From Cristatella mucedo (taxonomy: Eukaryota > Bryozoa > Phylactolaemata > Cristatellidae): DNA of 64,000 nt. Positions within the stretch are counted from its first letter, which is position 1, and each line of letters begins with the position of its first letter. The position numbers and the translations under genes are program-made. Below are positions 1 through 11,218 of this stretch, in pieces. A model generated the notes under the pieces. The model saw only the letters and a list, made by a program, of their open reading frames with translations. It did not search any database and was not told where the DNA came from. The stretch is from the NCBI GenBank assembly GCA_009760855.2, contig WPIO01000025.1:942501-1006500 (forward strand), in the 5' to 3' direction.

Positions 1-2304
1 TGAAATCTGTTTGTGATGCAGGTCTTCTTGATCTGCATTCAGACTCGACCGGCAGCCTCGATACCCTCACAGATGCGATGAACATGACACTCAGGAGTGC
101 TCTTGACAAGCATGCTCCCGTTCGCTCTATCCGTGCTCAAAGTCGTCGAGATTCCTTTCAATTTACAAAAAACTCCATAAGATTCGCCGGGTTAAACACA
201 GGCTAGAACGTCGTTTCAAGAAATCGGGGGTCTGAGGCAGATCTAGTCAATTTTAAAGACGTCCTTCGAGTTTACACCCGAAAGCTTAAAAAACCAGGGC
301 TTCTTTTTTCATTAGAAAGCTGAATTCCTGCCAGTCGGACACTAAACAGATTTATAAGACAGTAAACTATTTACTGGCCAATGCTGTGAGGTCTGACTCC
401 CCAGATATTAAGGGCCCAGCCGAAAAGTTTTCAGCCTTCTTTACTGTAAAAATTGTGCACATTCGTGCCTCCATTAAGCCCCCACCGACCAAAGCAATCG
501 CCGTCCCTCAACCTGTGACCTTCCTTAAAAGGTTCTCCGATGTTTCTGCCTGTGATGTGGCTGCCCTAATAAGGTCTAGCAAAAAGAGCTCGTCTCCTGA
601 AGACCCTGTACCTTCATCTCTGTGGTCTTCACTTGCAGACCAACTTAGCCCTGCGATAACCAAGATTTTTAATGCTTCTTTGGGAAAAGGGGTCATCCCC
701 AAGTCCTTTAAATCGGTAATTATTAGACCTATTCTTAAAAAGCCTGGATTAGACACAGAGGTCCTAGAAAGCTATCGTCCAGTTTCCCTTCTTCCGTTCT
801 TATCAAAGATTCTTGAAAAAATTGTTGCTAAGCAGCTAGTTGAACATATTGAAAATAATGGAATGTCAGAAACATTTCAATCAGGTTTCAAGAGGCAGCA
901 CTCTACTGAAACTGCTCTCCTCCGTGTTAACAATGACATTCTACGTGGCAATGACGAAGGGAATGTCACTGCCCTAGCTCTGCTTGATCTGTCAGCTGCC
1001 TTCGACACCATTGATCACGAAGTTCTGCTTGAACGACTGAGAACAACGATCGGTCTGGCAGACAAAGCACTGGCGTGGTTTAAATCATACTTGTCTGATC
1101 GTGTTCAATCCGTGTCGTATGGGGGTCAGGTCTCAGACATGAGAAGGGTCACCTGTGGAGTCCCTCAAGGGTCTGTACTCGGTCCCTTGCTGTTCTCCAT
1201 CTATACGCAACCTCTGGGAAAAGTGATTAAGGCCCATGGAATAGGATATCACTTCTATGCTGACGATACTCAGTTGTATTTGTCATTTAAACCGTCAGAA
1301 TCGGCTGCAGCAACTGAAAAACTGAATGCTTGCCTTGCCGATATTCGATCCTGGATGTCGGAAAACTTCCTGAAATTAAATGACGATAAAACCGAACTGC
1401 TGATCATAGGACACCATAAGCGTGTGGCTGGATTAAAAGGCTTTGCTGTTCTAATAGGTGATGCTATTGTGCGACCTTTACCGCCTGTTCGTAATTTAGG
1501 TATCGTGTTCGACAGCTGCCTCAATTTAAAAAGCTTCATTCAGAAGACTGCCTCTACAGCTAGCCACCACATCCAATCCCTATCCAAGATTAGAAGCTGT
1601 CTCCCACAGTGGTTTAAAAATAATTTAACTAGCTCTTTAGTTCCTTCTCGGCTTAATTATTGTAATTCCCTTTTGGCTGGGCTGCCAAAGAAAGCTATTA
1701 TGCCCCTACAGCGGACTATGAATATGGCTGCAAGGCTGGTCTTCAAGTCCCAGCGGTTTGAGCACGTGTCTCCTTTGCTGAAAGAGCTAGGATGGTTGCC
1801 GGTTGAGCAAAGGATACGGAGCAAAGTTCTTACGCTGACCCACAAGGCCCGCCACGGCTTGGCTCCTTCGTACCTAGCTGAACTGCTGCATCAGTTTCAG
1901 CCTGTTCACGCCCTCAGGTCCTGTGTGGACAATAAATTAGCTGTCCCATTCCTCCGCTTAAAGACAGTTGGCGACAGAAGCTTTAGCTCTGCAGGTCCTA
2001 GACTGTGGAACTCGCTTCCACAATTCTTACGCAACGACATCTACTTTCCTACTGCCGACTATGGCACATCTTTTTCAGCGGTCCTGAGCTACTACTTCTA
2101 TGCTACTCACTACCTCAATTGCTCTCCTGACTCTGCTATGCTTCCCACTTTCTCTTTGTTGCGTGAGACGAAGTCTGTTGGGTACCGAATGCGTACCGAA
2201 AGCCGCTTAGGCTGTGAGTGCGCTATAGAAAACTCTCCTGCGTAACACCCACATGGTCTTTATGACTTTGTAGAGTTACAGACGGAGATACACTACATTA
2301 CATT
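1..2304 (+). mobile_element. Family A non-LTR retrotransposon (CR1/L2-type), 5' end outside window
   Basis: The window opens inside this element. Positions 1-385 hold the linker between endonuclease and reverse transcriptase, readable only with frame changes, so that part is decayed. The reverse transcriptase reading frame follows (386-2245), then a short 3' UTR ending in gacggagatacactacatta at about 2281-2300. The same 3' end recurs at 7738, 18355 and (inverted) at 51983, which defines the family. The end contains a short ACATT repeat rather than poly(A), as is common in CR1/L2-type elements. Family assignment rests on RT motifs and the C-terminal domain; a named clade would need a phylogeny. 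Confidence 0.85.
386..2245 (+). CDS. Family A reverse transcriptase ORF fragment (RT plus C-terminal domain)
   Basis: This uninterrupted frame of about 619 codons encodes the RT half of a non-LTR ORF2 protein, which copies element RNA into DNA at a nicked target. Motifs in order: RPVSLLPFLSKILEK near residue 131, LDLSAAFDTIDH near 200 (motif A, with catalytic Asp), GVPQGSVLGPLLF near 258, and FYADDTQLYL near 290 (motif C). A roughly 300-residue tail typical of CR1/L2 proteins follows, including LWNSLPQFL. The first codon is not a convincing start: the frame is simply the open part of a longer ORF2 whose upstream section (1-385) is frameshifted. No endonuclease is visible in the window. The copy is probably non-functional as an element although its RT frame is open. 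Near-identity with the 17.9-18.4 kb fragment suggests the family was active relatively recently. Confidence 0.85.
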   Translation: MRSDSPDIKGPAEKFSAFFTVKIVHIRASIKPPPTKAIAVPQPVTFLKRFSDVSACDVAALIRSSKKSSSPEDPVPSSLWSSLADQLSPAITKIFNASLGKGVIPKSFKSVIIRPILKKPGLDTEVLESYRPVSLLPFLSKILEKIVAKQLVEHIENNGMSETFQSGFKRQHSTETALLRVNNDILRGNDEGNVTALALLDLSAAFDTIDHEVLLERLRTTIGLADKALAWFKSYLSDRVQSVSYGGQVSDMRRVTCGVPQGSVLGPLLFSIYTQPLGKVIKAHGIGYHFYADDTQLYLSFKPSESAAATEKLNACLADIRSWMSENFLKLNDDKTELLIIGHHKRVAGLKGFAVLIGDAIVRPLPPVRNLGIVFDSCLNLKSFIQKTASTASHHIQSLSKIRSCLPQWFKNNLTSSLVPSRLNYCNSLLAGLPKKAIMPLQRTMNMAARLVFKSQRFEHVSPLLKELGWLPVEQRIRSKVLTLTHKARHGLAPSYLAELLHQFQPVHALRSCVDNKLAVPFLRLKTVGDRSFSSAGPRLWNSLPQFLRNDIYFPTADYGTSFSAVLSYYFYATHYLNCSPDSAMLPTFSLLRETKSVGYRMRTESRLGCECAIENSPA

Positions 2305-2344
2305 CTCGAATTATAAGCAGTATGAATATGAACCGGTCATGTCA

Positions 2345-2425
2345 TATATCAATTCCTTTGCAGCGTATGTAAAGTGCCAAGAAAAGTATACAGTTCTCTT
2401 GGGGAGCCATACAGATGTATTACTA
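2345..2425 (+). mobile_element. Family B 3' tail remnant
   Basis: The sequence around 2349-2400 (gcagcgtatgtaaagtgcc and what follows) matches the conserved family B 3' UTR seen at 28419-28480 and 31403-31460. Only the terminal part survives. It sits directly between the family A 3' end and the hAT insertion. Confidence 0.5.
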
Positions 2426-2437
2426 TATTAGACTATT

Positions 2438-5155
2438 GCTTAGAACAGGGGTGTCCAACCTTTTTGCGTTGGGGGCCACATTTCAAAAATTTAAAAGGTC
2501 CGGGGGCCACATGTAAATTGGCGTAGTTGACCGCATCAGAAAATAAGATCGTAATATAGTATGACTATTACTATTATACTTAATAAATAAACCGCAACAC
2601 AATAGTATTTTTAGCATAATTATAATTATAAATAATAAATAATAAAAATGTTATCAAGTGTCCTGGAAAACAATTCGATAGATATTATGGCCAATCTTTT
2701 ACTTTTGGATTTTTATTTCAATAACATGAAGACAGAAACTTATAAAACTTACAACATTGCATGACAAGGACTCACATAATATTAACGTCTTCGGATTAAT
2801 TAAATGCCACAGGTATTCAATGTCTTCTGCACTGCATTCATCAATGAGATATTTGGCATTGTTTCTGTTTGCATAAAAAGTCGACATCTGCTGCAACAGT
2901 GGATGTGGCAATTCTAAGGATTCCTGATAAATGTTCATCTGTGAGAACGGATCGAGTCTTTGTTTTCACATTTTCAGTCTGGAAAAAAGCTGTTCACAGC
3001 AATATGTGCTGCCAAAAAGTGCAATATACCTGCGAGCATGTTTGGCTAGGTTAGGAAAAGACTCTGATGAAACATACTGCTTGTAAAAGATAACAAGGTC
3101 ATGCTGATCATAAGCAGTTTTTAAATTGCTGTCATTATGAATGTCGATTAGTTCGAGTTGAAATTCATTAGGTGCATCAGAGGGATCGATATTAAATGGA
3201 TTACTAATCATGTTCATGTCATCCGCATGTTGTTGGAAATCCTGAAACCTCTCTTCGAATTCATCAACAAGTTTGCTAACAAGAGTGGAGTACTTCATAT
3301 GAGCCAGCATTTCAGGCGATCTTGTTGCTAGTGTTGTGAAATGTAACAGTGTCTTCTGATCTAAGTGTTTCCGGAAAAGTTTCAGCTTTTGCACAAACGC
3401 GACAACACACTCATACATTTTATGGACCAGTTGATCCTTACTTCGGAGTTTGACATTAAGATCTGCAAGATGTTTGGTCATGTCCACCAAAAAAGCCAAG
3501 TCATTCAACCACTGCTGGTCATTGAGGAAGCCAACATCTTTTCCCTTTTCTGTCATAAATTTTTTTATTTTGTCCCGAAGTGACCAAAACCTGGCTAACG
3601 TGTTTGCCCTACCTAGCCAACAGACTTGGCAGAAATAATTAACATCACAATGATCTGATCCCAACTCTTCAAGGAAAGCCTGAAATTGTCTGTGGTTTAG
3701 CGAACGAGACCTTATCACATTGACTGTTGAAACTACATGGGCCATTACATGTTGCATGCTCAAGACCTTTGCACATAGCTGTACTTGGTGGATGATGCAG
3801 TGATGACTGACAATTTTGTGAGGTTATAATTTTACCATTAAAGATACAAATCCATTGTGTCTACCTGTCATTGAAGGGGCTCCGTCTGTGGTTAAACCAA
3901 TCAATTTAGTTTCAGGAAGATTAAGTTTGTGAGGACCCCCTTGACCTGATCCAAAATATCCCTCCCCGTTGTAGTGCCTTTCATTGAACATATATCCAAC
4001 AGTTTTTTGATAATGAAAAACTTTCCTGTTACTCCGCGTACAAACACCGACAGTTGAGCCGTATCGCTATTGTCCGTGCTTTCGTCGAGCGAAAGAGAAT
4101 AAAATTTGCATTCAGCAAGTCTTTTAGTGAGACTTTCTTCTATGTTGGATGCGAGCTCGGCAACTCTTCTCGCAACCGTTTGATGAGAAAGACTGACTTT
4201 CTCTACTTCTGACTTCTTTTCTGGTCAGACCACACCAATAAACAGCCTGAGGCATTCCTTAACAAATTCACCATCGGAAAATGCTTTCCCCGCTTAGCTA
4301 TAACTTCAGCTATTAAACTTACTTTGTTTGAAGCCTCAGACTTGTTGCTGACTGCTGTAAACAATGACTGCTGTCCGATGACGCCCTGTTTCAACGAGTT
4401 CACGCGATCAATTCGAAGTTGACCAGTCAGGCTGTTGTACCTGTCGCCATGCTTTATTGAAAAATGTCGCTTAACATTGTACTCCTTTGCAACGGCAATT
4501 GTTTCTTGGCATATTAGGCACATTATCCTACCGAAGCGTTCCATTACAAAATAGTCTACAGTCAAAGATGCTTTGAAAAGTCTTCCTTCTGCGTCAATTT
4601 TTCGTTTTTTGCTAGTATTCACATTCGCGGCCATTTTTCTCAGTGAAATTAAAAAACAGATCAGTTACGAATTGATTAATTTATATTGTATCACGGCAAT
4701 ATACTAGTATTAGTAAGTAAGTTGAGCAATACGCTTTTTTTGAAAAACCTACCTGACTGATTCCAGTTCGTGCAGCAGCAGCTGAGAAACGGCTCTTTTT
4801 TCTATCCACAGTGTGAAACAGTTGATTCCGCTTGTGGAAGCGTTATAAATGTAATCTTAATGGCACCGTTGTAGCACAAATATATTACCCCTTCACGCCA
4901 AAATGTTCACATGAAGGCTAGCAAAATATATCGATTGTTTTACCTTCACGCGAAAATAGCCATTCGGACACCTTCACGCTTCACGCGCGCGTGAAGTACG
5001 TCACAGCGCCTTATATCGCCGTTTGTAATGATTAAAAGTTAACGAAAATCATGGAGTGACAAATATTTTTGGGATAACGTTGCGGGCTGCATTAAAGACC
5101 TCGGCGGGCTGGGTTGTGGCCCGCGGGCCACGTGTTGGACACCCCTGGCTTAGAA
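2438..5155. mobile_element. Complete hAT DNA transposon with 8-bp target-site duplication
   Basis: The element spans 2446-5147 (2,702 bp). Its left end starts caggggtgtccaac and its right end is the inverted match, gttggacacccctg. The 8-bp sequence gcttagaa lies on both sides (2438-2445 and 5148-5155), which is the diagnostic hAT target duplication. The transposase gene runs on the minus strand (about 4634 to 2841). The ends resemble those of hAT elements carrying transposases of the GTF2IRD2/Zaphod kind. Both ends are intact, so the DNA could in principle be moved by a transposase supplied elsewhere, but its own gene is broken. Confidence 0.9.
2841..4634 (-). pseudogene. hAT transposase pseudogene (BED finger, DDE domain, dimerisation region)
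   Basis: The start Met at 4634 opens a 143-codon frame with a BED-like zinc finger (CLICQE, then RHFSIKH) that would bind the element ends. Downstream, in shifted frames, lie the first catalytic Asp (DESTD, about 4072-4086) and a second DDE block (TTDGAPSM, about 3870-3895). A 265-codon frame (2966-3763) carries the rest of the catalytic region and the hAT C-terminal dimerisation signature (LFGSTYCCEQLFS, about 2970-3010). The end of the protein (SVLTDEHLSGILRIAT) continues in another frame to a stop at 2841-2843. There are at least three frame disruptions, so no full-length product is expected. Family-level resemblance is to GTF2I-repeat-domain-containing protein 2-like transposases. Confidence 0.85.
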
Positions 5156-5323
5156 TATATTGAAATCAGTCGGTTGTACTATGGGATTCGACTAAGAAAG
5201 TTGTACGTCGGGCTTGTAACTAGTGAGCTGTATGATATGGCAAGTGTTGTTTACATGTGTCCCTCTGCCTCTCTGGACGCCTGGAAGCCTGCAAAAAACT
5301 GCAAGGCTTCTGCTTAAATAATT

Positions 5324-6237
5324 TCTGTAGTTTTCACTGGCAGACCAACTTAGCCCCACCATAACCGAGATTTGTAATGCTTCTCTGGAAAAAGGGGCTG
5401 TACCCAAGTTTTTAAATCTGCAATCGTTAGAACGATACTTAAAAAGCTTGGATTAGATGCCGAGATCCTTGCAAACTATCTTCCAGTTTCTCATCTTCCG
5501 TTTTTGTCAAAGACTCTTGGAAAATTTGTCTCTAAGCAGCTGTAGCACACATTGATAAGAATGAAATGTCAGAAAAATTTCAATTAAGGTTGAAGCGGCA
5601 GCACTCCACTTAAACGGCTCTGCTCCGTGTAACCAAGGACGTCCTATGCAGCAACGCTGACGGGAATGTCACTGCCCAGCTGATAGATATAGCAGTGCTA
5701 GCACTGCTATATCTATCAGCTGCCTTCGACACCATTGACCACGATGTCCAACTTGAACGATTGAGTACAACGATCGGTCTGGCAGACGAGGCACTGGCGT
5801 GGTTTAATCGTACTCGTCTGATCGTGTTTAATCTGTGTCAGGTCTGATCTATCAGACCAGTCATCTTTGGAGTCTCTCAAGGGTCCGTTCTCGGTCCGTT
5901 TATACTCAACCTTTTGGAAAATTGATAAGGCCCATGGAATAGGATACCACTTTTATGCTGACAACACTCAGCTGTCTTTTTTATTCAAACCATCGGAATC
6001 TGCTGCAGCAACTGAGAAGCTGAATGCTCGCCTTGCCGACAACCGATTTTGGATATCTGAAAATTTCTTGAAACTAAACGACGATAAAACTGAGCTGCTA
6101 CTCATGGGACACCCTAAGCGTGTGGCTGGACTAGAAAGCTTTGCTCTTATTATAGGTGATGCTGGTATGCGACCATCCCATGCGCTCGGAATTTAGGTGT
6201 CGTCTTCAACAAATGCCTACACTTTGAAAGCTTTTTT
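5324..6237 (+). pseudogene. Family A fragment, 5' half of a nested pair (decayed RT)
   Basis: The text matches family A RT from the LADQLSPAI region through the YADD box to the codons before LNLKSF, but with many frameshifts and stops. The piece 5867-6196 still reads as RT fingers/palm (FYADNTQLS, so the YADD box is now YADN). At 6237 the element is interrupted by a family B insertion and resumes at 7021. A 46-bp perfect palindrome lies within it at 5677-5722. Confidence 0.8.
5677..5722. repeat. 46-bp perfect palindrome inside RT motif A
   Basis: Positions 5677-5699 are the exact reverse complement of 5700-5722, with no spacer. The right arm is the normal family A sequence coding for the LALLDLSAA region. 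The left arm is an extra inverted copy absent from the other family A copies. Confidence 0.9.
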
Positions 6238-7020
6238 TTAATAACAATAACAACAATGCACTTGATAAAGCGCCCTCAGAGAGAGAGAGCTCTCTTTCTA
6301 GGCGCTTTACATTTGCTGCAAAGGGAAACGCAATTAAATTGGTGAGTAATAGCATGCTTGATAAACAACATGAATAACATGGTTAGGGGAGAAATGCACA
6401 GGGTCAGCATGCACAGTGTCAGCATGCATAAGCACATGAAGGACAAATGACAGGGACCCACTTAATGTTGTCCTAAATAGGTGTGTTTTTAAGTTCTTTT
6501 TAAATGTGGTCAAGTCAGGGGATGTTCTGACGCAAGTCGGGAGGGAGTTCCAGGCTCTGGGAGCATATGAACTAAATGCACGGTCTCCAAAGGATTTGAG
6601 GTTTGTACTAGGTATTGGTAAACTGTTGGATTCCGAAAAGCGGGTGGAACGATGCTTGGCCTGGTGGGGGAGTAGATCTGAGAGATAGGCTGGAGCCAAA
6701 GACTGAAGTGACCTAAAAGTGAGCGACAAAACCTTGAATTCGATCCGTTGCTTGACCGGTAGCCAGTGCAGGTCGGCGAGAAGTGGTGTGACGTGGCAAC
6801 TGCGACGCTCACGACAGACAACCATTGCTGCGGATTTTTACACCAGCTGTAATCGCCTGATTGCACATGCCGGTAGGCCAGCAAGCAGTGAGTTACAGAA
6901 GTCAAGACGGGATGTCACAAATGCATGGACCAACTTAGACGTGGTATCGTTATCTAAACAAGCCCGAATTTTAGCAATGTTATGTAGCTGAAAGTAGGCA
7001 GACTTGACAGTAGAGCTGAT
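6238..7020 (-). mobile_element. 5'-truncated family B copy nested in family A
   Basis: The 3' end is at the left: an A-rich (TTG/TTA)n tail at 6240-6256 followed by the conserved agcgccctcagag... ctaggcgctttacatttgctgc block. The 5' truncation is near 7020, inside the RT C-terminal domain. The host element resumes as agtctgcttccacagctagcc at 7026, matching family A at 1545. The remaining C-terminal frame (6334-6825) is open for about 160 codons (SYAPRAWNSLPTCVRTSPDL), so this insertion is much younger than the element it landed in. Confidence 0.85.
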
Positions 7021-7750
7021 AAGAAGTCTGCTTCCACAGCTAGCCATCGCGTCCGATCTCTATCTATGATTAGGAACTGTCTTCCAAAGTGGCTTACAGA
7101 GCTCCTTAGTTTTGTCTCAGCTTGGTTATTGTAATTCCCTTGTGGCTGGGCTGCCGGGAAAAGCCACTAGGCCACTGCAGCTGGCTATGAATATAGCTGC
7201 AAGGCTAATTTGTAAATCCCAGAGGTTCGACCGCGTGTCTCTTTTGCTAAATGAGCTAGGATGGATGTCGGTTGAGCAACGGATACAGAGCAAAGTTCTT
7301 ACGCTGACTCACAAGGCCCGCCATGGCTTGGCTTCTCCATACCTAGCTGAGCTGCTGCACCAGTTTCAGCCTCCTCGGTCCTGTATGGACAATAAATTAG
7401 CTGCTCCGTTCCTCCTCTTACCGATCGTTGGTGACGGAAGCTTTTGCTCTGCAGGTCCTAATCAGTGGAGCTCACTTCCATGATTCTTACGCAATGACAT
7501 CTTATCTCCCACTGTCGACTATCGCACATCCTTTACAGCCATTCTAAACTGCTACTTCCATGTTACTCACTACCTCAACTGCTCTCCTGACCGCTGTGCT
7601 TTCTACTTTTTCTTGTTGCGTGAGATGGAGTCTGTTGGCTACCGAATGCGTACCGAAAGCCACTTAGGCTGTGAGTGGGCTATAGAAAACTCTCATGCGT
7701 AACACCCACATATTTTTTGTGGCTTTGCGGACTGACAGACGGAGATACAT
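7021..7750 (+). pseudogene. Family A fragment, 3' half of the nested pair
   Basis: This continues the family A element interrupted at 6237. The RT C-terminal region is partly open (7112-7483, with LGYCNSLVAGLPGKATRPLQ) and then frameshifted. The family 3' end gacggagatacat lies at 7739-7751. It is more diverged from the 1-2304 copy than the 18-kb fragment is. Confidence 0.8.
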
Positions 7751-8545
7751 AAATCTCTTCTTGTTATAGAGATTGTCGTATGGGACTTTTCCATTGAGCT
7801 CCGTCAAGTGTGCCGCTAAGCGGCTTCCTCTGTTTTGTACTTTTCTACAGGTGCCTTGCGAAATTCAGGCAACTATTTCACTCGTTTCGCTGCCTCAGTT
7901 CCGATTCATGACTATGCGAAAGACTCGCCCGTCCGAGACAGTGAGCTGATATAGCAAGGCTATTTCCGACTACATTCCCTTCGCGTATTCCGTCTACGGT
8001 ACTTACATTTATAGGTTCACGAACGTAATAAAAAATTGCAGAGGTTGACGCAGGGTACTTTGGATAACCTCATGCATAGCTCAAAACTTCTCACCAACGA
8101 GGTGATGCTTTGTGTCGCGGCAAGCTGGGCCTTTGATTTGCTACCGCCTGCCGCTACGCGCTTACCCGCCAGTGCCGGGTAGACGAAGAGAACCAGCAGA
8201 CGATGACCAGCGCTCACGCCGACGGCCCTAATTAACTGAAACGGGTAGCGACGTGCACCACGACTACAGGCTACGTACCCCGTTTTTCGGAACGCCGCTT
8301 ACGACCAGCGGCTCCACTTCGCCGAACCGGAGAGGTGCGACTATTTGTGCGCGAGATGCAGTGTGGCCGTGGCTGCCGCCGCAGCCACATATCGCCACGG
8401 TCCCTGGACACGTAAGTTGGGAGTTTGGGGTTGAGTGATATGAGAGAAGGGGGTGGGTAAGCAAGCGTGCGTTAGTCAACTGAGGTGGGGCGAGCGTTGT
8501 TTGCAGATTGATGTTTTTCTGAAAGTCGCGGCTCACGCCGCCGGC
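7751..8545. other. Unassigned sequence
   Basis: I see no recognisable gene, element or strong repeat here. Short open frames on both strands show no known domain. Confidence 0.5.
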
Positions 8546-8606
8546 CAAGCAGCAGATTCATAATTCATATATATATATATATATGAATTATATATCAAGC
8601 AGCAGA
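8546..8606. repeat. (AT)n palindrome flanked by 12-bp direct repeats
   Basis: The sequence caagcagcagat occurs at 8546-8557 and again at 8595-8606. Between them is a self-complementary AT-rich core, attcatatatatatatatat with its inverse. The flanking duplication looks like a target duplication or a slippage product; with only one copy it cannot be assigned. Confidence 0.6.
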
Positions 8607-9760
8607 TGGAGGAGAAGGAGCAGCAGCAGCGCCGTCGCCTCGTTCCCGCCGCCGCAATCAGTTCGTCGGCTCGAACGATCTTCCTTCTGGCGCACTCGAA
8701 TGTTCGCGAATGGATGGCCATCCTCCGGAGTTCTTCCTTCTCACTCTTTCTCCCTCTCTTCCTCTCTCGCGCCCTGCTAGATGCGCGCCACGCTGCATTG
8801 CCAGGAAGCTCCTTACATGTTCACTAGCCGTCCTCTGACCTTGAGCACACGACCTCAAATGGCGAGCAGTGAGATTCGCACCCGAATTCATCCGTTTCGA
8901 CGAAGTTTCAGCAGTTGCGACATTTTTACAGCGTGACAAGACTTCCGTAGTAAGACTTCCCAAGATACACATTTCCGGAAACAGGCTTCTGACTGACACT
9001 TGCCATGTCAGCAATACAGAAGATGCGGCCATGTTTTCTGTACGAGAGCGCTAAAACCTGGAATTGTATTGAAAATCCTACGAAAAGAAATGCGCGAAGA
9101 AAGAGGGGACTTAGTTTTTCTATTTCTTTATTTTCTGGGATCTAAGCGTGACAAGCTGTGAGAGGGCTGGAGGTCGCTGGCGAAGAAGACCACGTCGCTG
9201 CTCTGGCAAGCATTTATCGCTCCCGTAATGCAGTTGAATGCATTCAAACCTTTATATTATGCCGCATGCGACTAATCGATCCCATTATTAATTAGCTACT
9301 GTCGAGCTTAGCAACTCTATGTATTTTATTATTGCTTCAAATTTTGGTTTGTGATGACAACTTCGGCTAACTTATAATCGTAATTAGAGTAGAACAAATT
9401 GGCTAAGGTCAGCGTTTAATTTTTGGTGCTTTGACCTCCCTGGTTCATCGGCAATCTGGATGTGTTCTTCGAGGAATATCTCGCTTCATCCTAAGATGAA
9501 TTAAAAAAAATTATTTTCTGTTTTATGCGAATCTACGGAGCTGAAAACAATGTCAACATAGAAACCAGCACGAACTATGATGGTAAATCATCTAGTGCCA
9601 GAATTATCTGTCTATCCAGTTAACATACATTAAGACTTTCAACTTCTTCAAAGCCTTTACACTGCAGCTTTTGACTTTCATTGATATGCCTCGATGCCAA
9701 CAAACTGTTGTGTTTCTGTGGCAAGGGTTGATTGCTCGCACAAGTAGTGTGCCTGAGGGG
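8607..9760. other. Unassigned sequence
   Basis: Open frames near 8600-9050 on both strands are probably chance frames in GC-rich DNA. From 9060 the sequence becomes AT-rich. No domain, repeat family or RNA gene was recognised. Confidence 0.45.
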
Positions 9761-9764
9761 ACAA

Positions 9765-9986
9765 GGTTTCATTTACTGGCAGAATTTGACTGTACTGATT
9801 ACGAAGTCATTCTCGAGTGCATCGCATCTCGCTTATGCATCACTGGCACTGTGCTGCAATTGCTTAGGTCCTATCTCAGTGGGAGACTCTTGAGTATTGA
9901 TGAAATCGGGCAAAGATCATCCGAGGAACTCCTAAAGTACGGAGTACCTCAGGGTTCTATGCTTGGTCGGCTTCTTTTCGCCATGT

Positions 9987-10068
<82 letters not shown>

Positions 10069-11218
10069 TCTCTCTCTCTCTCTCCCTCTCTCTTGCAGAT
10101 GTGATAACCAAGCACAATAAAGGCTTTCACTTCTATGATGATACATGTATCTATTACTTGATCCCTCTCAGCCTTCCAACACGTCAAACTCCCTTAAATC
10201 TCTTGTTTCATGTATAGCTGATATCTACACTTGGATGGCAGCAAGCTTTTTTATAAATCCAATGACGATGAATCTTATTAGTTAAGGGTGAACCAAATGT
10301 GTCTCAGAAATTGGAAAGCTCAACGCTCAAAATTGACGGAGCTAGCATATCTCATGTAGCATCTACACGAAATATAGGTGGACTGTTTCAAAGTGACCTT
10401 CCACTAGATGACCATATCAGCTCCGCTGTAAAGTCAGCCCACTTTCAGCTACGTAACTTTTCAAAAAGTTGGACTTGCTTAGACAGCGATACTGCATCCA
10501 AATTAATCCGTGCATTTGTTGCATCTCGTCTCGACTTTTGTAAACCAATGCTTTCTGCTCTAGCGACCCACGCAATCAGGCGCTTATAGTTGGTGCAACA
10601 CTCTGCAGCTAGGCTTTTCTATCGTAAGCATCGTAGTTGCCACATCACACCACTTCTCGCCGACTTGCTCTGGCTACCAATCAGGCAGCGTTTAAACTTC
10701 AATATTTCGTCGCTCATTTTTAGGTTCCTTTATTCTCTAACTTCAGGCTACCTATAAGAACTACTCCCAAACTAGGCCATACAGCCTATCACCGACTTTC
10801 CTGACTCACATAGTTTTACTAAGCCTCGAAACAATCTCAATTTCATGGAGATCTTGCCTCTAGTCCGCATGCTCTATAAGCCTGCAACTCACTTTGGAGT
10901 GACTTTACAATATCTCTTGACTTGACATTTAGAGAGAAGCTAAAACTGAAACTGTTTCTCAAAGAATTTGCTGGGTCTTTCGTACTTGTGTTTTGTGTAC
11001 TTATGCGTGCTGAAACTGTGCATGTTAACCTACTGATATTTGCATGTTAATGCTGTGCATGTTACCATAAAAAATGTTTGCTTGTTGATACTTTGCCTGT
11101 TACCTCTAACCATATTATGCTTGTTAACACTGTGCATGCTACCGTTTCATATATGTAAAGTGCATAGAAAAAGATTTGAGTTATATGAGTTCTATAAAAC
11201 GTATTATTATTATTTCCA
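9765..11218 (+). mobile_element. Decayed family B copy with an internal (CT)n expansion
   Basis: It starts within RT motif A (LLAEFDCTDYEVILECIASR aligns with family B DLSAAFDTIDHKVLLERLSSR). It runs through GVPQGSML, a (CT)n tract at 9989-10093, and the C-terminal domain (10299-10589: SSAVKSAHFQLRNFSKSW, ASRLDFCKPMLSALATHAIRRL), then to the 3' tail (atgtaaagtgcatagaaaaa... tattattattatt) ending about 11218. Several stops and frameshifts make it a dead copy. Confidence 0.8.
9989..10093. repeat. (CT)n microsatellite inside family B RT
   Basis: About 100 bp of (CT)n with two CC interruptions replaces the short CTCTCCCTCTTG stretch that encodes TLPLAD in other family B copies. Open frames on either strand across it are translations of the repeat, not genes. 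Confidence 0.9.
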
